Counted from the first letter of the stretch, positions 43,337 through 53,426 are shown. The stretch is DNA of 63,415 bases from Paulinella micropora (GCA_009731375.1 BJOX01000253.1:411912-475326); one strand, 5' to 3'. Numbers and translations: made by a program. Notes: generated by a model from the sequence alone, not told the origin.

Positions 43337-44251
43337 GCGTTTGACGAAGTTCGTGCGTTGGCAGTCACTGACAAATCCTGGATCTGCCAGCAGGTTGGGG
43401 AACGTGTTGCGAAACAGGAGCAGCGCGTGTTCGTCGGGAGTCGTCGCTGCCGGCAGTAGTGAAGAGTCCGTGCCGCCATCCCGTGCTTTCTTGTCGTCCT
43501 CTTGTGCTTGCGCTTTTTGTTTTCTTCTTTTCGCGGGAGCTGTCTCCGCCGAGCGGCGTTGTCGTCGGCGGGCTGAACGGCGTTGGAGAGCGCGCCGATC
43601 GCGTTGAGCGCGCAGCTCTCTGAGTTGGCGGAGGATCTGGATGTGTTGGTGGATTGTGTGCATGAAGGTGGTCTCGGCGAGGAAGCCTGTCAGCCTGCTG
43701 GAGCAGACCTCCTCGACGACTCGGGGCGCCGCGCCTGGGCGCCGAGTGGCCACTTGCCGAAAGCGAAAGCTGTCGGGAGGAAGCTCTTCCCGCAGATAGG
43801 CGTCATCGCTGATGGCGCGCTCGGGGATGTCGTCGTCGTCGGAGTCGGGCGGGCGCCGGCGCGGCCTGCCACGCCGACCGCTGTAGATCTGGCGGAGCCT
43901 GGGGCTGGGCATAAAAAGAATTTCTCGTCTGACGTAATTGAGGTCAAGCCAGGGCTTGGCCTGGAGCATGCCGTAGAATATCAGCGTGGCGCGCCGGTCA
44001 AGCTCTTCCACGTGTGTGAGCGCGTGGAGCTGCTGGACAATGCCCCGGAAGGCTTGGCAGACACGCGCGAGCCTTGCTGCTTGTCGGTAGTAGGCCGCGC
44101 GGGCCGCAGGGCCAGTCTTTGGTGCTTCCAGGCCCAGCAGGGCGACCGCAACCTGGCGCAGAAGGGGTGCGCACAGGATGCGTTCCAAAGTGACGGGCGG
44201 CCTTGCGCTGATTCTGTTGAGCAGCTTGCCCGTTGCGATCGGGGCTGACAT
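43334..44251 (-). CDS. Unknown protein sharing a tail domain with the origin-binding helicase, 3'-truncated
   Basis: A 305-residue frame from ATG 44251. The N-terminal 110 residues are helical (LARVCQAFRGIVQQL, faintly F-box-like). A basic/acidic linker follows (GRRGRPRRRPPDSDDDD), and a basic stretch near 230-260. The last 30 residues, ALLLFRNTFPNLLADPGF with CQRTNF, match the helicase tail ALFAFAAAFPNLRPDWDT with CERTDF. The similarity stops at the junction with the zinc-finger array, so the 3' end is lost. It may be a divergent helicase-family paralogue or a separate protein carrying the tail domain. Confidence 0.6.
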   Translation of the reverse strand: MSAPIATGKLLNRISARPPVTLERILCAPLLRQVAVALLGLEAPKTGPAARAAYYRQAARLARVCQAFRGIVQQLHALTHVEELDRRATLIFYGMLQAKPWLDLNYVRREILFMPSPRLRQIYSGRRGRPRRRPPDSDDDDIPERAISDDAYLREELPPDSFRFRQVATRRPGAAPRVVEEVCSSRLTGFLAETTFMHTIHQHIQILRQLRELRAQRDRRALQRRSARRRQRRSAETAPAKRRKQKAQAQEDDKKARDGGTDSSLLPAATTPDEHALLLFRNTFPNLLADPGFVSDCQRTNFVKR

Positions 44252-44432
44252 GTGCTTGTGAATTTTTTTTTAATTATTATTTATTTTTTTTTTTCTATGT
44301 TTCTTGTTTTGTGTGTTGGATATCTTGCCGAGCTCTCTCCTTGTCGAGAAAACGTGTGTCTAGGAGGGCGAGAGAAAGGGAAAGAGCGAGGGGCGGGGGG
44401 GGGGGGGGGTTGGGGGGTNNNNNNNNNNCCCC

Positions 44433-44468
<36 letters not shown>

Positions 44469-44484
44469 TGCGCGCAAGATCGTG

Positions 44485-45021
44485 TCATTTCCAAGTAAGC
44501 GACTCTTCGCTAGGCCCCTGAAGCAGTGGTTTCTTGATGCGTTCGACCGAGGGCTTGCGGCGCAGCCTGTGTTCCATGGCCTTGTACATCTCGCGGCCGC
44601 GAAGCTTGTCCGCGGGCTGTCCTTGAGCCAGAGAGCCCAGCGCTTTCTGTAGCACTGCGCTGCACTCTTCGAAGCTTTTCCGCTGGGCCAGGCGGCAGGC
44701 TTGCGCGGAACGGCACGTCGGCCACACAAAAGTAATTCTTGGCAGATTGGCCTGGATAAACTTCATGGCTAACATTTTTTGAAGCTCCTGTTCACTGTGA
44801 GCTCTGGCGTCTTCCGGCTCCAGCGGCGCCACGTGTCTGAAGTGTGGGAGGCTCTTGCCATCCGTGGACGCAGGCACGACGGTCAGCGGCTTCTTGCATT
44901 GTGGGCAGGTAAGCCTGCCACAGTGCCATAACTCCTGGTTCGACAGCGCTTCTTGTGTAGTCACAAGGCGTTCGGGCTCCGCTCCCCTGTTCCACACAAG
45001 GCATGCGAGTGGTACAGACAA
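44485..45021 (-). CDS. CoiA-like zinc-binding protein (tentative)
   Basis: A 178-residue frame. Residues about 38-85 read CPQCKKPLTVV...LPHFRHVAPLE...HSEQELQKMLAMKFI. This is the pattern of the N-terminal part of CoiA/competence-type proteins: C-x2-C, an HFxH, then a Ser and an acidic helix leading to the nuclease domain. The C-terminal half is basic and rich in Arg/Lys, with no clear nuclease motif. No ATG lies near the upstream end in this frame (45021 is TTG), so the start is uncertain. The role is unknown, with DNA processing a possibility. Confidence 0.4.
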   Translation of the reverse strand: MSVPLACLVWNRGAEPERLVTTQEALSNQELWHCGRLTCPQCKKPLTVVPASTDGKSLPHFRHVAPLEPEDARAHSEQELQKMLAMKFIQANLPRITFVWPTCRSAQACRLAQRKSFEECSAVLQKALGSLAQGQPADKLRGREMYKAMEHRLRRKPSVERIKKPLLQGPSEESLTWK

Positions 45022-45189
45022 GCCTTGCTTAAGAAGAAGTTTAGTCTGGACAAAAAAGGCGGGCCCCGCTTTGGCCCCCGCTCTTGTTTAGGCTGAACTT
45101 CTTCGCTCACGTGCAGGATCTAGTTCGACGGGCGATTTTTGCCCAAGCCAGGTAGCGGAATAACAAAAAAAAAGAGCGAGGATGTGTTT

Positions 45190-46134
45190 TTATTTTTCTC
45201 TGCCAGCATGAAAAAACTTTCTCTGAGAGCTTTTAGGTTTTTGTACATGCAGAGACTGTCGCAATGACTCCGCTTCTTCAGCAGTCATTGTAGTTTCGGT
45301 GTCGCTCTCCCATGGCAATGCGGGGGTGCGATGCTGTCGTTTGCTAAACCATAAAATAACGTAGGCTATCATTTTGGCCTTGAGCGCTGTGGCTGCTTGG
45401 AGCGTCTTTTCCTTGGATCGGCCCTGGTCGATCCAGACCTGCTCAAGCAGCTCGGCCCAAAACGCTGGCCAGCATAGAAGCGCGCCAAACATGGAACACG
45501 TCTTTGGGAAACTTTCTGGCTTCGTCCGATATTTTCTGCTTGTCGGTGACAGGCTTTGCCATAACTCGTGTATGCGCCTGCGCACTGGTTCATTTTCACT
45601 ACCACTCCAATTGTCGTACAGGCGCATAAGGGCTCGCAGGACAGGATCCAGTGTGTGCTCGTCTAAAAAAGGCTTTTGAGGCCGAGCTGCGAGAGCATTC
45701 CGTAATAGCTGGTTTATAGTTCCTGCCTTGACAACGACTTGCTTGGTAAGGTCGTATAAAGTTTTTGAAGCACGTTTTTTTGTTTGTTGCAGCAGCAATG
45801 ACGTGTCTTTACCAAAAATGATGATTTTTGAAATATAAATTGCAGCTTCCTGTGTTTCCCGAAGAAGTTCCTTCTCCTCCGGTGGTAATCTTTTCTGCAT
45901 GCGGTGATCCCAGCAGACTATGGCAACAAGGAGCCTGACCATCGTACACTTTTGTAGATTTATTCTGTTGTCAGCATGTTTTGTGGAAAAGCTACCAACT
46001 TCCGGAACAAGATGATTGAACGCGTTGTCAAGACGTTTCATCAACGGAATCGAACCCCGCACAACCCATTCGGGGCTGTGTTTTTTTTCGAAAAAATGTT
46101 CAAAGTGCGCTGCATTTTTTGTGATTCCGTACAT
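45190..46134 (-). CDS. Unknown 314-residue protein
   Basis: Starts at ATG 46134 (MYGITKNAAHFEHFFEKKH) and ends in a Lys/Arg-rich tail; an AATAAA overlaps the stop region on the minus strand. The protein is helical, with LVAIVCWDHRMQKRLPPEEK and a hydrophobic FGALLCWPAFWAELLEQVW segment, but no domain I recognise. It is divergent from the gene at 46322, with a poly-C/poly-G block between them. Codon use is less GC-biased than in its neighbours. Confidence 0.6.
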   Translation of the reverse strand: MYGITKNAAHFEHFFEKKHSPEWVVRGSIPLMKRLDNAFNHLVPEVGSFSTKHADNRINLQKCTMVRLLVAIVCWDHRMQKRLPPEEKELLRETQEAAIYISKIIIFGKDTSLLLQQTKKRASKTLYDLTKQVVVKAGTINQLLRNALAARPQKPFLDEHTLDPVLRALMRLYDNWSGSENEPVRRRIHELWQSLSPTSRKYRTKPESFPKTCSMFGALLCWPAFWAELLEQVWIDQGRSKEKTLQAATALKAKMIAYVILWFSKRQHRTPALPWESDTETTMTAEEAESLRQSLHVQKPKSSQRKFFHAGREK

Positions 46135-46210
46135 AAAAACTGCTGTTCTTGTTTAGTAAAGATGAGCTGGGGGAGCGTGACCGAACCGGTGGCTGGTTCT
46201 TCCGAGCCGG

Positions 46211-46295
46211 GGGGACGCCCCCCCCCCCCCCCCCCGGGGGGGGTTGGGGGGGGGGGGGGGCCCCCCCCCCCCCCCCTTTTTTCCCNNNNNNNNNN
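46211..46295. repeat. Alternating poly-C / poly-G block with gap, between divergent genes
   Basis: Runs of about 18 C, 8 G, TT, 18 G and 18 C, then T6 C3 and 10 N. It can fold on itself and lies in the shared upstream region of the 46134 (minus) and 46322 (plus) genes. Confidence 0.9.
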
Positions 46296-46321
46296 ATGAA
46301 CACAAGCACAAGAAAGAAAAA

Positions 46322-47139
46322 ATGTCTGTGCAACGTAGTTGCACAGGACCCGAGACCCGGGCGGCCAAGAGACGGCGCCTGGGGCTCGAGTCACAGGCGC
46401 GGGTCGGGCCGGGGGCAGCAGAAGCTCGTGCAGCGAGCGCAGCCGACAGACTCTGCAACGAGGTGGCAACTCGTGTGCTGGCAGGCGACGCTACGGTGTA
46501 TGCCCGGTGTGCGGATACGAGCTGGTCGTTGCTGGACACGGTCGTATCGGCGCAGCGCTTCCCCGAGGGCCCGCAGCCGTGGCATGCTGTGAGCCCGACG
46601 GAATTTTGGCGGGTGGAGCAAGCAGTCGCGGCAGGCCACTTGGCGGTCCGCGTGGTAGCGACGCTGCTGCCGCCGTTCCTGGCACAGATTTGCAGGGACT
46701 ATCTTGCGCCCGCCGCCGTGGACGACGTGGACGCGAAGGCGTGGCTTGCACTAGCCCGGGAGGGCCGGCAGAAACTCTACACGGTCACGCGCATGCCAGC
46801 TATGGCGTCACGGCCTCTTTTCCGCTACGAACTGAGCGACGACGAGATAGAAATGTGGGGCGACGAGTATTCTCTGAGGCGGAGCCTCAATAAAGCTCTG
46901 ACGCTACCCTACTTTTCTGCTGTGCTCGAGTACATGGTAGCCCCGGGATGGGGGCCGATCCTACAGGCAGAGCACGAGCGGAGAGCCAGCCGGCATTTGC
47001 AAGAACAGGCGGCTGTCCACAACGAACGGCTGGCTCGACTCCGTGAGGCCGTCGAGTCGCTAGTACGCCGCGAGCTGTCTGTGCGACGGGGGGGGGCGCC
47101 TCCCCCCCCCCCCCCCCCCTCTCCCCCCCCCACCCCCCC
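46322..47139 (+). CDS. Unknown protein, 3' end in gap
   Basis: ATG 46322 begins MSVQRSCTGPETRAAKRRRL, a basic patch resembling a nuclear signal. About 255 residues follow with no family I recognise: mostly helical, with FWRVEQAVAAGHLAVRVVATLLPPFLAQICRDYL (shown only to locate it, about residues 100-135) and a C-terminal helix rich in Arg/Glu. The frame runs into poly-C (Pro-rich) and the gap at 47140-47668, so the end is unknown. Confidence 0.55.
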
Positions 47140-47697
47140 NNNNNNNNNNNNNNNNNNNNNNNNNNNNNNNNNNNNNNNNNNNNNNNNNNNNNNNNNNNNN
47201 NNNNNNNNNNNNNNNNNNNNNNNNNNNNNNNNNNNNNNNNNNNNNNNNNNNNNNNNNNNNNNNNNNNNNNNNNNNNNNNNNNNNNNNNNNNNNNNNNNNN
47301 NNNNNNNNNNNNNNNNNNNNNNNNNNNNNNNNNNNNNNNNNNNNNNNNNNNNNNNNNNNNNNNNNNNNNNNNNNNNNNNNNNNNNNNNNNNNNNNNNNNN
47401 NNNNNNNNNNNNNNNNNNNNNNNNNNNNNNNNNNNNNNNNNNNNNNNNNNNNNNNNNNNNNNNNNNNNNNNNNNNNNNNNNNNNNNNNNNNNNNNNNNNN
47501 NNNNNNNNNNNNNNNNNNNNNNNNNNNNNNNNNNNNNNNNNNNNNNNNNNNNNNNNNNNNNNNNNNNNNNNNNNNNNNNNNNNNNNNNNNNNNNNNNNNN
47601 NNNNNNNNNNNNNNNNNNNNNNNNNNNNNNNNNNNNNNNNNNNNNNNNNNNNNNNNNNNNNNNNNNNNGGGGGGGGGGGGGGGGGGGGGGGGGGGGG
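47140..47697. other. Assembly gap (529 N) ending in a 29-base poly-G
   Basis: N from 47140 to 47668, preceded by poly-C and followed by G29. It separates the 3' ends of two convergent genes. Confidence 0.95.
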
Positions 47698-47699
47698 CG

Positions 47700-48824
47700 C
47701 TAGTAATTCGCGGGCTGTGGCTGGGGCAGCCAGTCGGCAGATTGGTTTTTGAGCGACACGAGTGCTAGGCCAGTGAGGGCCATCTTGCTGGTCAGGCTCA
47801 GGCAGCAGTAGCCGATTTCGGCGTACGGGTTGAGGCTACTTCTGCTGAGCCCCGCTGAGCCTCGGCTGCTGAAAAAAGGCGGAGACCGCAGCCGGACGAC
47901 ACAGTAGGCCTCCCAGAAACCAAAGCTGGCAAAGAAAAGAGACTCTAGCCCAATGGCGGCAAGGATGATAAGTTTGACGTTTTGCCTCTTGCCCCCGGCG
48001 GCGACGGGGGGCATCTCGAGGCTGGCGACGACCCCCCCCGCGGCAAACCACAGGGGCAAGAAGGACAGCACGAGCAGTAGCCACGAAAGGCCCCAGCACG
48101 CCAGGGTCAGCCCCCGCAGCGCGGCAGCACCATTCAAAGTGGCAAGCATATTATGAGATTCCAATGCCTCGTCCGAGGCATTTGTCCTGTCGAGTTCCGG
48201 CGTTTCCTTGCCCTGTCTGTCATCTTTTAGTAGCCGGGCCCGCTCTTCAGGCTTGCCTGGCTGCAGAGCAGCTAGCGCTGCCTGCCAGTAGCGCCAGGCG
48301 AGCAAAGGGGCAAGTCCCCCGACCCAGACCATGAGGGTGCAGAGTACAAACGAGACCACTAACGCTGTTACCGATCGTTCCCCTGCCAGTAGCTGGAGCT
48401 GTAACAGCATCAAGGGTGCGGTGATTGAGTATTCTAGCCAGCGAGCCGCCGCTGGATACCAGCTGCGCTTCGGCTGACAGCAGCTGTCCAAGAGGTAACA
48501 CTGGACCAAGTGGCCTGCTGCAGAGAGGAAATGGAAGGCAACCGACAGAGCCCATAGCGAAACGCCGGAGCCGATACTTGTGAGTTGTAGCCAGGCCCCT
48601 AAAGTCACGAGGGAGGTCTGGGCCCGTGGCAGGTCTCTGGCAAAGTCTAGTGCCGGCTCCGCTAGCTGCAGGATGGCAAGCGTCAAGTGGGCCCCAAAAG
48701 CTACGAAATTGAGCACAAGAGCAGCAGACCACGGACAGGCGTGGCCTGCCGAATCTTCTTCGGCAGGCGGCGCCTGCCGGGTAGCACCCCTGTCGAAGTC
48801 CTTGCGTCGTTTTTCTTTCGGCAT
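47700..48824 (-). CDS. Heliorhodopsin
   Basis: A 374-residue seven-helix retinal protein. Helices lie at about 35-57, 88-111, 125-147, 152-178, 237-262, 283-310 and 336-357. Helix 3 carries RWLEYSITAPLMLLQL with Glu131, the heliorhodopsin counterion in its typical setting. Helix 7 carries LSLTSKMALTGLAL with Lys347 for the retinal Schiff base. His46 in helix 1 and His98/His105 in helix 2 fit the conserved His pair. Family members are usually about 250-270 residues; here the helix 4-5 loop is extended by about 50 charged residues (180-235) and both ends are longer. Known viral heliorhodopsins occur in giant viruses and mirusviruses, and at least one conducts ions. Start ATG 48824 follows an AT-rich AATAAAAAG stretch. 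Confidence 0.88.
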   Translation of the reverse strand: MPKEKRRKDFDRGATRQAPPAEEDSAGHACPWSAALVLNFVAFGAHLTLAILQLAEPALDFARDLPRAQTSLVTLGAWLQLTSIGSGVSLWALSVAFHFLSAAGHLVQCYLLDSCCQPKRSWYPAAARWLEYSITAPLMLLQLQLLAGERSVTALVVSFVLCTLMVWVGGLAPLLAWRYWQAALAALQPGKPEERARLLKDDRQGKETPELDRTNASDEALESHNMLATLNGAAALRGLTLACWGLSWLLLVLSFLPLWFAAGGVVASLEMPPVAAGGKRQNVKLIILAAIGLESLFFASFGFWEAYCVVRLRSPPFFSSRGSAGLSRSSLNPYAEIGYCCLSLTSKMALTGLALVSLKNQSADWLPQPQPANY

Positions 48825-48872
48825 TTTTCAATCTTTTTATTTTAGGAGCTGTCGCTAAGGGAGAGAAAAGAA

Positions 48873-49053
48873 NNNNNNNNNNNNNNNNNNNNNNNNNNNN
48901 NNNNNNNNNNNNNNNNNNNNNNNNNNNNNNNNNNNNNNNNNNNNNNNNNNNNNNNNNNNNNNNNNNNNNNNNNNNNNNNNNNNNNNNNNNNNNNNNNNNN
49001 NNNNNNNNNNNNNNNNNNNNNNNNNNNNNNNNNNNNNNNNNNNNNNNNNNNNN
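48873..49053. other. Assembly gap (181 N)
   Basis: Between the divergent heliorhodopsin and giant-protein genes, so it probably hides their promoters. Confidence 0.95.
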
Positions 49054-49151
49054 ATAAGAAGGCTCGCTGGCTTGTGTCCGAATACCATATAAAAAAAGAA
49101 AAAAAAGGCGCAAGGACTTTGGCAGGAAGGGCCCTGCCGAGGTTTTCGTGC

Positions 49152-49210
49152 AGAAGAAGAAGAAGAAGAAGAAGAAGAAGAAGAAGAAGAAGAAGAAGAA
49201 GAAGAAGAAG
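49152..49210 (+). repeat. (AAG)n microsatellite just before the 1,400-residue gene
   Basis: About 20 AAG triplets end exactly at the ATG at 49211. Reading through it would add poly-Lys, but no ATG precedes the repeat in frame (a GTG does), so it is more likely leader sequence. Confidence 0.85.
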
Positions 49211-52200
49211 ATGATCATGCGTAAGCAAGTTGGCGATCAGGTGCTGCCGGGCGTGAGACAGCCCCCAGCCTGGCCTCCGGCTCCTGTGGAAGAGAAGGCC
49301 GGGGGCCAGGTGCTTCCAGGTCAGCCAGTAGTGAAAGGCGCCTGCAATGAGCTGTGCGACGATTTGTTACTGAAGGGCTGGAGCGTACAGAATTTGCGTC
49401 TGGGATCTACAGACCAGAGCCGAGACTTTTACGCCAGGCTGGCTCAGGCTGAGCCAGCCTGGCTCAGCGATCCGGCGGCGGAGTCCGATCTGTGTGTGGG
49501 CCGCCCGGAGCTGTTTCACCACGTCTTTCTGCAGACTGTGCGGCGCGAGCTGAATGCGCTGGTGGCTCCGTCCCTGGCGGCGTGGGTGAGGCTGTTACTG
49601 GAGCAGGGCTCCAGTGCTGGTGCGCAGTGGAGTTTGGAGCAGCTGGCTGACACTGTAGTGTGTGTGCCGGCGGGCGTTAGGCCGCCGGCACGGTCTTGGG
49701 AAAAGGGGCACGCACTCGGCTGTAACGGGCGTGATTATTATTTCGAGGGTTTTCTGCAGCTAAGCGGAGAGCACCCGTACGAACTAAGCGCGGTAAGCTG
49801 GTGGGACTTGTGCGCAGGGCTGGCTCAGAGCCTGCAGGACCAGAACGCGCTGGGGGCGTTGTGGGCGGATCTGCGGCGGCAGGTGTTGTCCACCAAAAAC
49901 AAGAGTGAGGCCCAGAAACGCTTGGCCCAGGACTCGGCAGGCCTGCCTTCTTCCCGAGTTCCCTGGGGGGAACTCGGGAAGAAGATCGAGAACGAGTTTG
50001 AAGCAGAAATCCTTTCGCTCGAGAAGCGCGTGCTGGAAGAGTGTGCCTACGTGTTGTCCAAGCCTCACGCCTTTGTGTGTGACGCGGGGCCTCGGGTGAC
50101 GAGCGAAAGGCTGTACCGGCCGGTGGTGGTAGGCAGTGGCTACCCCGCAGTGGCGGCCTGGCCGTGGGAACGCTCGCCGCCACTAGCGTCGGTGCTCGGT
50201 CCCCAAACGACGGCCGGGGCCCGAGGCGTTTACATCGGGGCTTTGCAGCGGTATCTGGGCACGAAGCCCGGGAGCGCGTGTCTGGTTCTTGCAAACACGC
50301 TGGACAGGGTCCAGCGTGCGGGCGGCCGCCCTGCCGCGCAGGGGCTGGGGGCAGGGACGCTGTGGCTGGCGTCGGAGAACACGTTTGTGCGCAGGAGTGC
50401 GCAGGGCGCACCCCTGCACAGCCCTGCGGTGTACCTGCGCGTGGCCTGGCGCGTGACGCTCGGGCAAGCGGCGTTGCACAGTGTGCCTCTTTCGTTTGCG
50501 GGCCCCTGGCAGCGTGGCGGGCTGGAGCACGCGGCCCTGCTGCCGCGCCTGAGCTGTCACGAAGTGCTGCACTATGTGCGCTGTGCGGCCTGGAAAACAG
50601 AGTTCGAGTCCGGGCAAAGGGGGGGTCCGGTCGTGTCGGCTCCGGCGCTGCGCCGCGGCCAGCTGTATGTGGACCCTTACTTTGCGCTGTGCCGTGGCGT
50701 CAGGTACTATCTCAGCACGGAGCAGGCCTTGTACGCCGGTATGCGTATTACGCGCAGGCCGCGCTGTTCGGCGGGACAGGGCGCGCGCAGACCGCCCGCC
50801 GAACAGCGCGGCGCGGTCAAGTGGAGTCAGGAGTGCAGGAGACAGGCGAGGCGCACAGCCGCCGTGTTTGGGTGCAGCGCCGTGCTGGAGGAGGAGGAGG
50901 AAGAAGAAGAAGACGAAGAAGAGACAGAGGAGGAGGACGAGGACGAGGGCGAAGAGGAAGACGACGAAGACATGGAGGAGGAAGAGGGAGAGGAGAAAGG
51001 CGGCATGGAAGAAGAAGAAGAAGAAGAAGACGGCAATGAGGGCAAGGAGGAGGATTTAACGCGGGATACGCTGAGGGGCACTTATTACAACCGAAAACAC
51101 GGCGGGATGCTAGAAGATGAGGTGGAACGCACCAACCTGGAACCTAGCTGCGTGGCGGTACGTGACTGGGTTTTTTGTCTGTTGCTGCCTTGGGCAGAGA
51201 GCGGGAGCGATGCTTGGCAGCGGCGAAGCATCCCCCCGGCCAAGGGGGGCGCACTGCCCTACAGGTACTGCCCTGGGAGTACGGGTGTCTCACAAGAGCA
51301 GATCGAGCGGTGGCGCCTTGCGCCTCCGCAACCGCGATCTGCGGAGAGTGTACGGCTGGAGGTGGGAGATTACTACAGCGCGGCCCACGAGGGGCCGCGT
51401 GCCTCCGACAGTGCCGCAAGCGCCACCGCTTGCGCGGCACCTTACTTCCCGCGCGCGCAGCCCCTTCCCGTAGGCGGGGACAAGGACCCCAAGTGGCCGC
51501 GTGCCTGGGAGTGCTTGTCGCCGTACTGGGAGGGCTCTCGCTGGCTGCACGCCACCACGGAAGCAGCGGCCCCGCACCGCTACGCGGAAAGCGATTTACG
51601 CGACGCCTGCCTCGCCTGCCCCCGGCAGATCCCCCGCCGGGGGGGGCGGGGCCTGCCCCCCAAGCCGCCGGATTGGGGCCCCCTGGACCCCTTGCCCCAA
51701 GAGGTCGGGCAGGCCCTGCGCAATCCCGGCGGGGACGTAAAACAGGTTTTGGGCTTAACGGAAAACGACCTGCGGCACGTGCGCGCGGGCCTGCACGAGC
51801 GGGACTTCTACGTCCAGCGCCTGCGGCAGGTGCGCGAAGCGCCGTATGGGCTCGGCGGGCAGCCCTCTGTCTACTCCGCCTTTGCGTGCGCAGAGCGCGG
51901 CTGCCGCAACGTAGCAGTGGGGCTGTTGTTGGACAAAGAAGAGACCGCGCGCATGTGCGACGACCACGCCCCGCAACAGAATGGCGGCGCAGGGCGCTTT
52001 CACAGAGCCCAGTTCTTTAACTACCACGAGCCAGCCCGCACTCGCGTGTTGGAGGACATGGCCTGTGCGCTGCCTTACGGCAGATCACTCGCGCTCATCA
52101 GCCTGCAGAGCATGTTGGCGGGTGTGCTGAGTGTGGACGAGCTGCGGCAAGAAGAAGAAGACGAAGACGCGCCCTGCAGGAAGCACTTGAGCAAGCTGCA

Positions 52201-53426
52201 AGATAAGAATCACGCGCCGCCCGCAAGCGAAGAAGAGCATGAGACTGTGCAAGTCTTCCTGTCACAATTCGAGCGCCTGGGGGGGCACCTCGAGGACCCC
52301 GCTGTGTACGGCTCGCGGCTGCATTACACGGCACTGCACGAGCAGGTCAGGCACACGGCCCGCGGCCCCGCCATGAAAAAATCTTGGCAGGATTTTGCAG
52401 CATGGCTCGAGACAAAGCAGCCCCAGCCCGCTAACAGCTACTGCAAGCTCGCCGGTAATGTGTTCAAGAGCTCTGCTATGCAGAGCACGCAGCTCACGAC
52501 CATCAGGAACCTGGCTAGGTACGCCGCCAGCTGCTATGCCTCGCCCACTGCCGACACCTTGAGAGGGGGCATAGCAGCTGGCCCGGGCAGCTTCCTAGGC
52601 GGGAGCACGCAGCACTTCGCGCTGGAACGCGCGTGCCATCTCGAGCTCTTCTACAACGGGGTGCCCTACCCGTACGAAAGCCTGCCGACCATTCTCTCGT
52701 GGCAGGATGCCGCACCTGCAGAAAAGACGAACCCCGCGGCGTCGCCCTTTGGGCCCCCGCGGGACTCGGGCGCGGGGGCGGGGGCTGGCTGGGCAGCGAG
52801 GCCAGTGATGCCTGTCCAGGGCTTAGCTGGGGGGGGGCTGCCCCTGCCCGAAAGGCAGCACCACTGGTACCGCAGCCTGCTGAAGCTGCTGCCGCAGCTC
52901 CAGCAACAGCGCGCTGTTGCTGGTCAGCATGCGCTGGCTTGGCTGCACCAGTACGAGCTAGCGCTCGGGGCGCCGTTCCTCTCGCTGCGCAAGGCGTGCC
53001 GAGACGTGATGAACCAGGACCTCTTCTGCGACCTGGAGCAGCGTTCGGGAGACTACTCCCCGCTCTACCTGTCGGGCCTACGTGTAGCTCGGTGCCTGGT
53101 GGCATCCTGCACAAAGACCATGCTGCTGCCAGCCAGCTGGCTGGCAGGGGCTTCAGCAGTTTGCCAGCTCCTGTTCATACCGCCTGCAAGCGGTAGCCGT
53201 GGGGACGAGCCCCCTGCCTTTGATTCTCTGCTCAGATATTGGGAAACAGGAGAGATCTTTATCCCGCAGGGCGATAATGTAGAAAAAGATTTTTTATTTG
53301 GCAAGCCCAAAAATTACTCACCCTTTGTCGCCTGCTATCTCTGCCGTCAACACTACCGAGAGAAAAAGCACCGCCTTGCTCTGCTCGTCCAGTTTATGCT
53401 CGCCGCAGAAATGCTTCTGCTCCCTG
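49211..53426 (+). CDS. Very large protein of unknown function with acidic tract, 3' end in gap
   Basis: More than 1,400 residues from ATG 49211 (MIMRKQVGDQVLPG). Residues about 560-620 form an almost pure Glu/Asp tract encoded by GAA/GAG/GAC repeats (50,887-51,055). Near 51,880-51,970 lies FACAERGCRNVAVGLLLD...CDDH, a C/C...C-x2-H module resembling those in the 42.3 and 60.2 kb genes. A second acidic patch lies near 52,145. No enzyme motif was recognised. Size and single-gene status suggest a structural or tegument-like virion protein, but that is inference. The frame runs into the gap at 53427-53556. Several inverted repeats lie inside the coding sequence. Confidence 0.65.
49436..49460. repeat. 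11-bp perfect inverted repeat in coding sequence
   Basis: AGGCTGGCTCA-GGC-TGAGCCAGCCT, loop of 3. Confidence 0.9.
49947..49984. repeat. 17-bp perfect inverted repeat in coding sequence
   Basis: CTTCTTCCCGAGTTCCC pairs with GGGAACTCGGGAAGAAG across a 4-base loop, inside the giant gene. Confidence 0.92.
50758..50812. repeat. 18-bp perfect inverted repeat in coding sequence
   Basis: Arms 50758-50775 and 50795-50812 (core GCGCTGTTCGGCGGG / CCCGCCGAACAGCGC), loop 19. Confidence 0.92.
52526..52582. repeat. 15-bp perfect inverted repeat in coding sequence
   Basis: GCCAGCTGCTATGCC (52526-52540) and GGCATAGCAGCTGGC (52568-52582), loop 27. Confidence 0.92.
53126..53147. repeat. 22-bp perfect palindrome in coding sequence
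   Basis: CTGCCAGCCAG followed directly by its reverse complement CTGGCTGGCAG. Confidence 0.92.

Noticed and set aside
49677-50411. Long antisense frames inside the giant gene (also 52,515-53,114 and 59,081-59,815)
   Set aside because: Typical GC-rich shadows with Arg/Pro/Ser-rich composition and no motifs.
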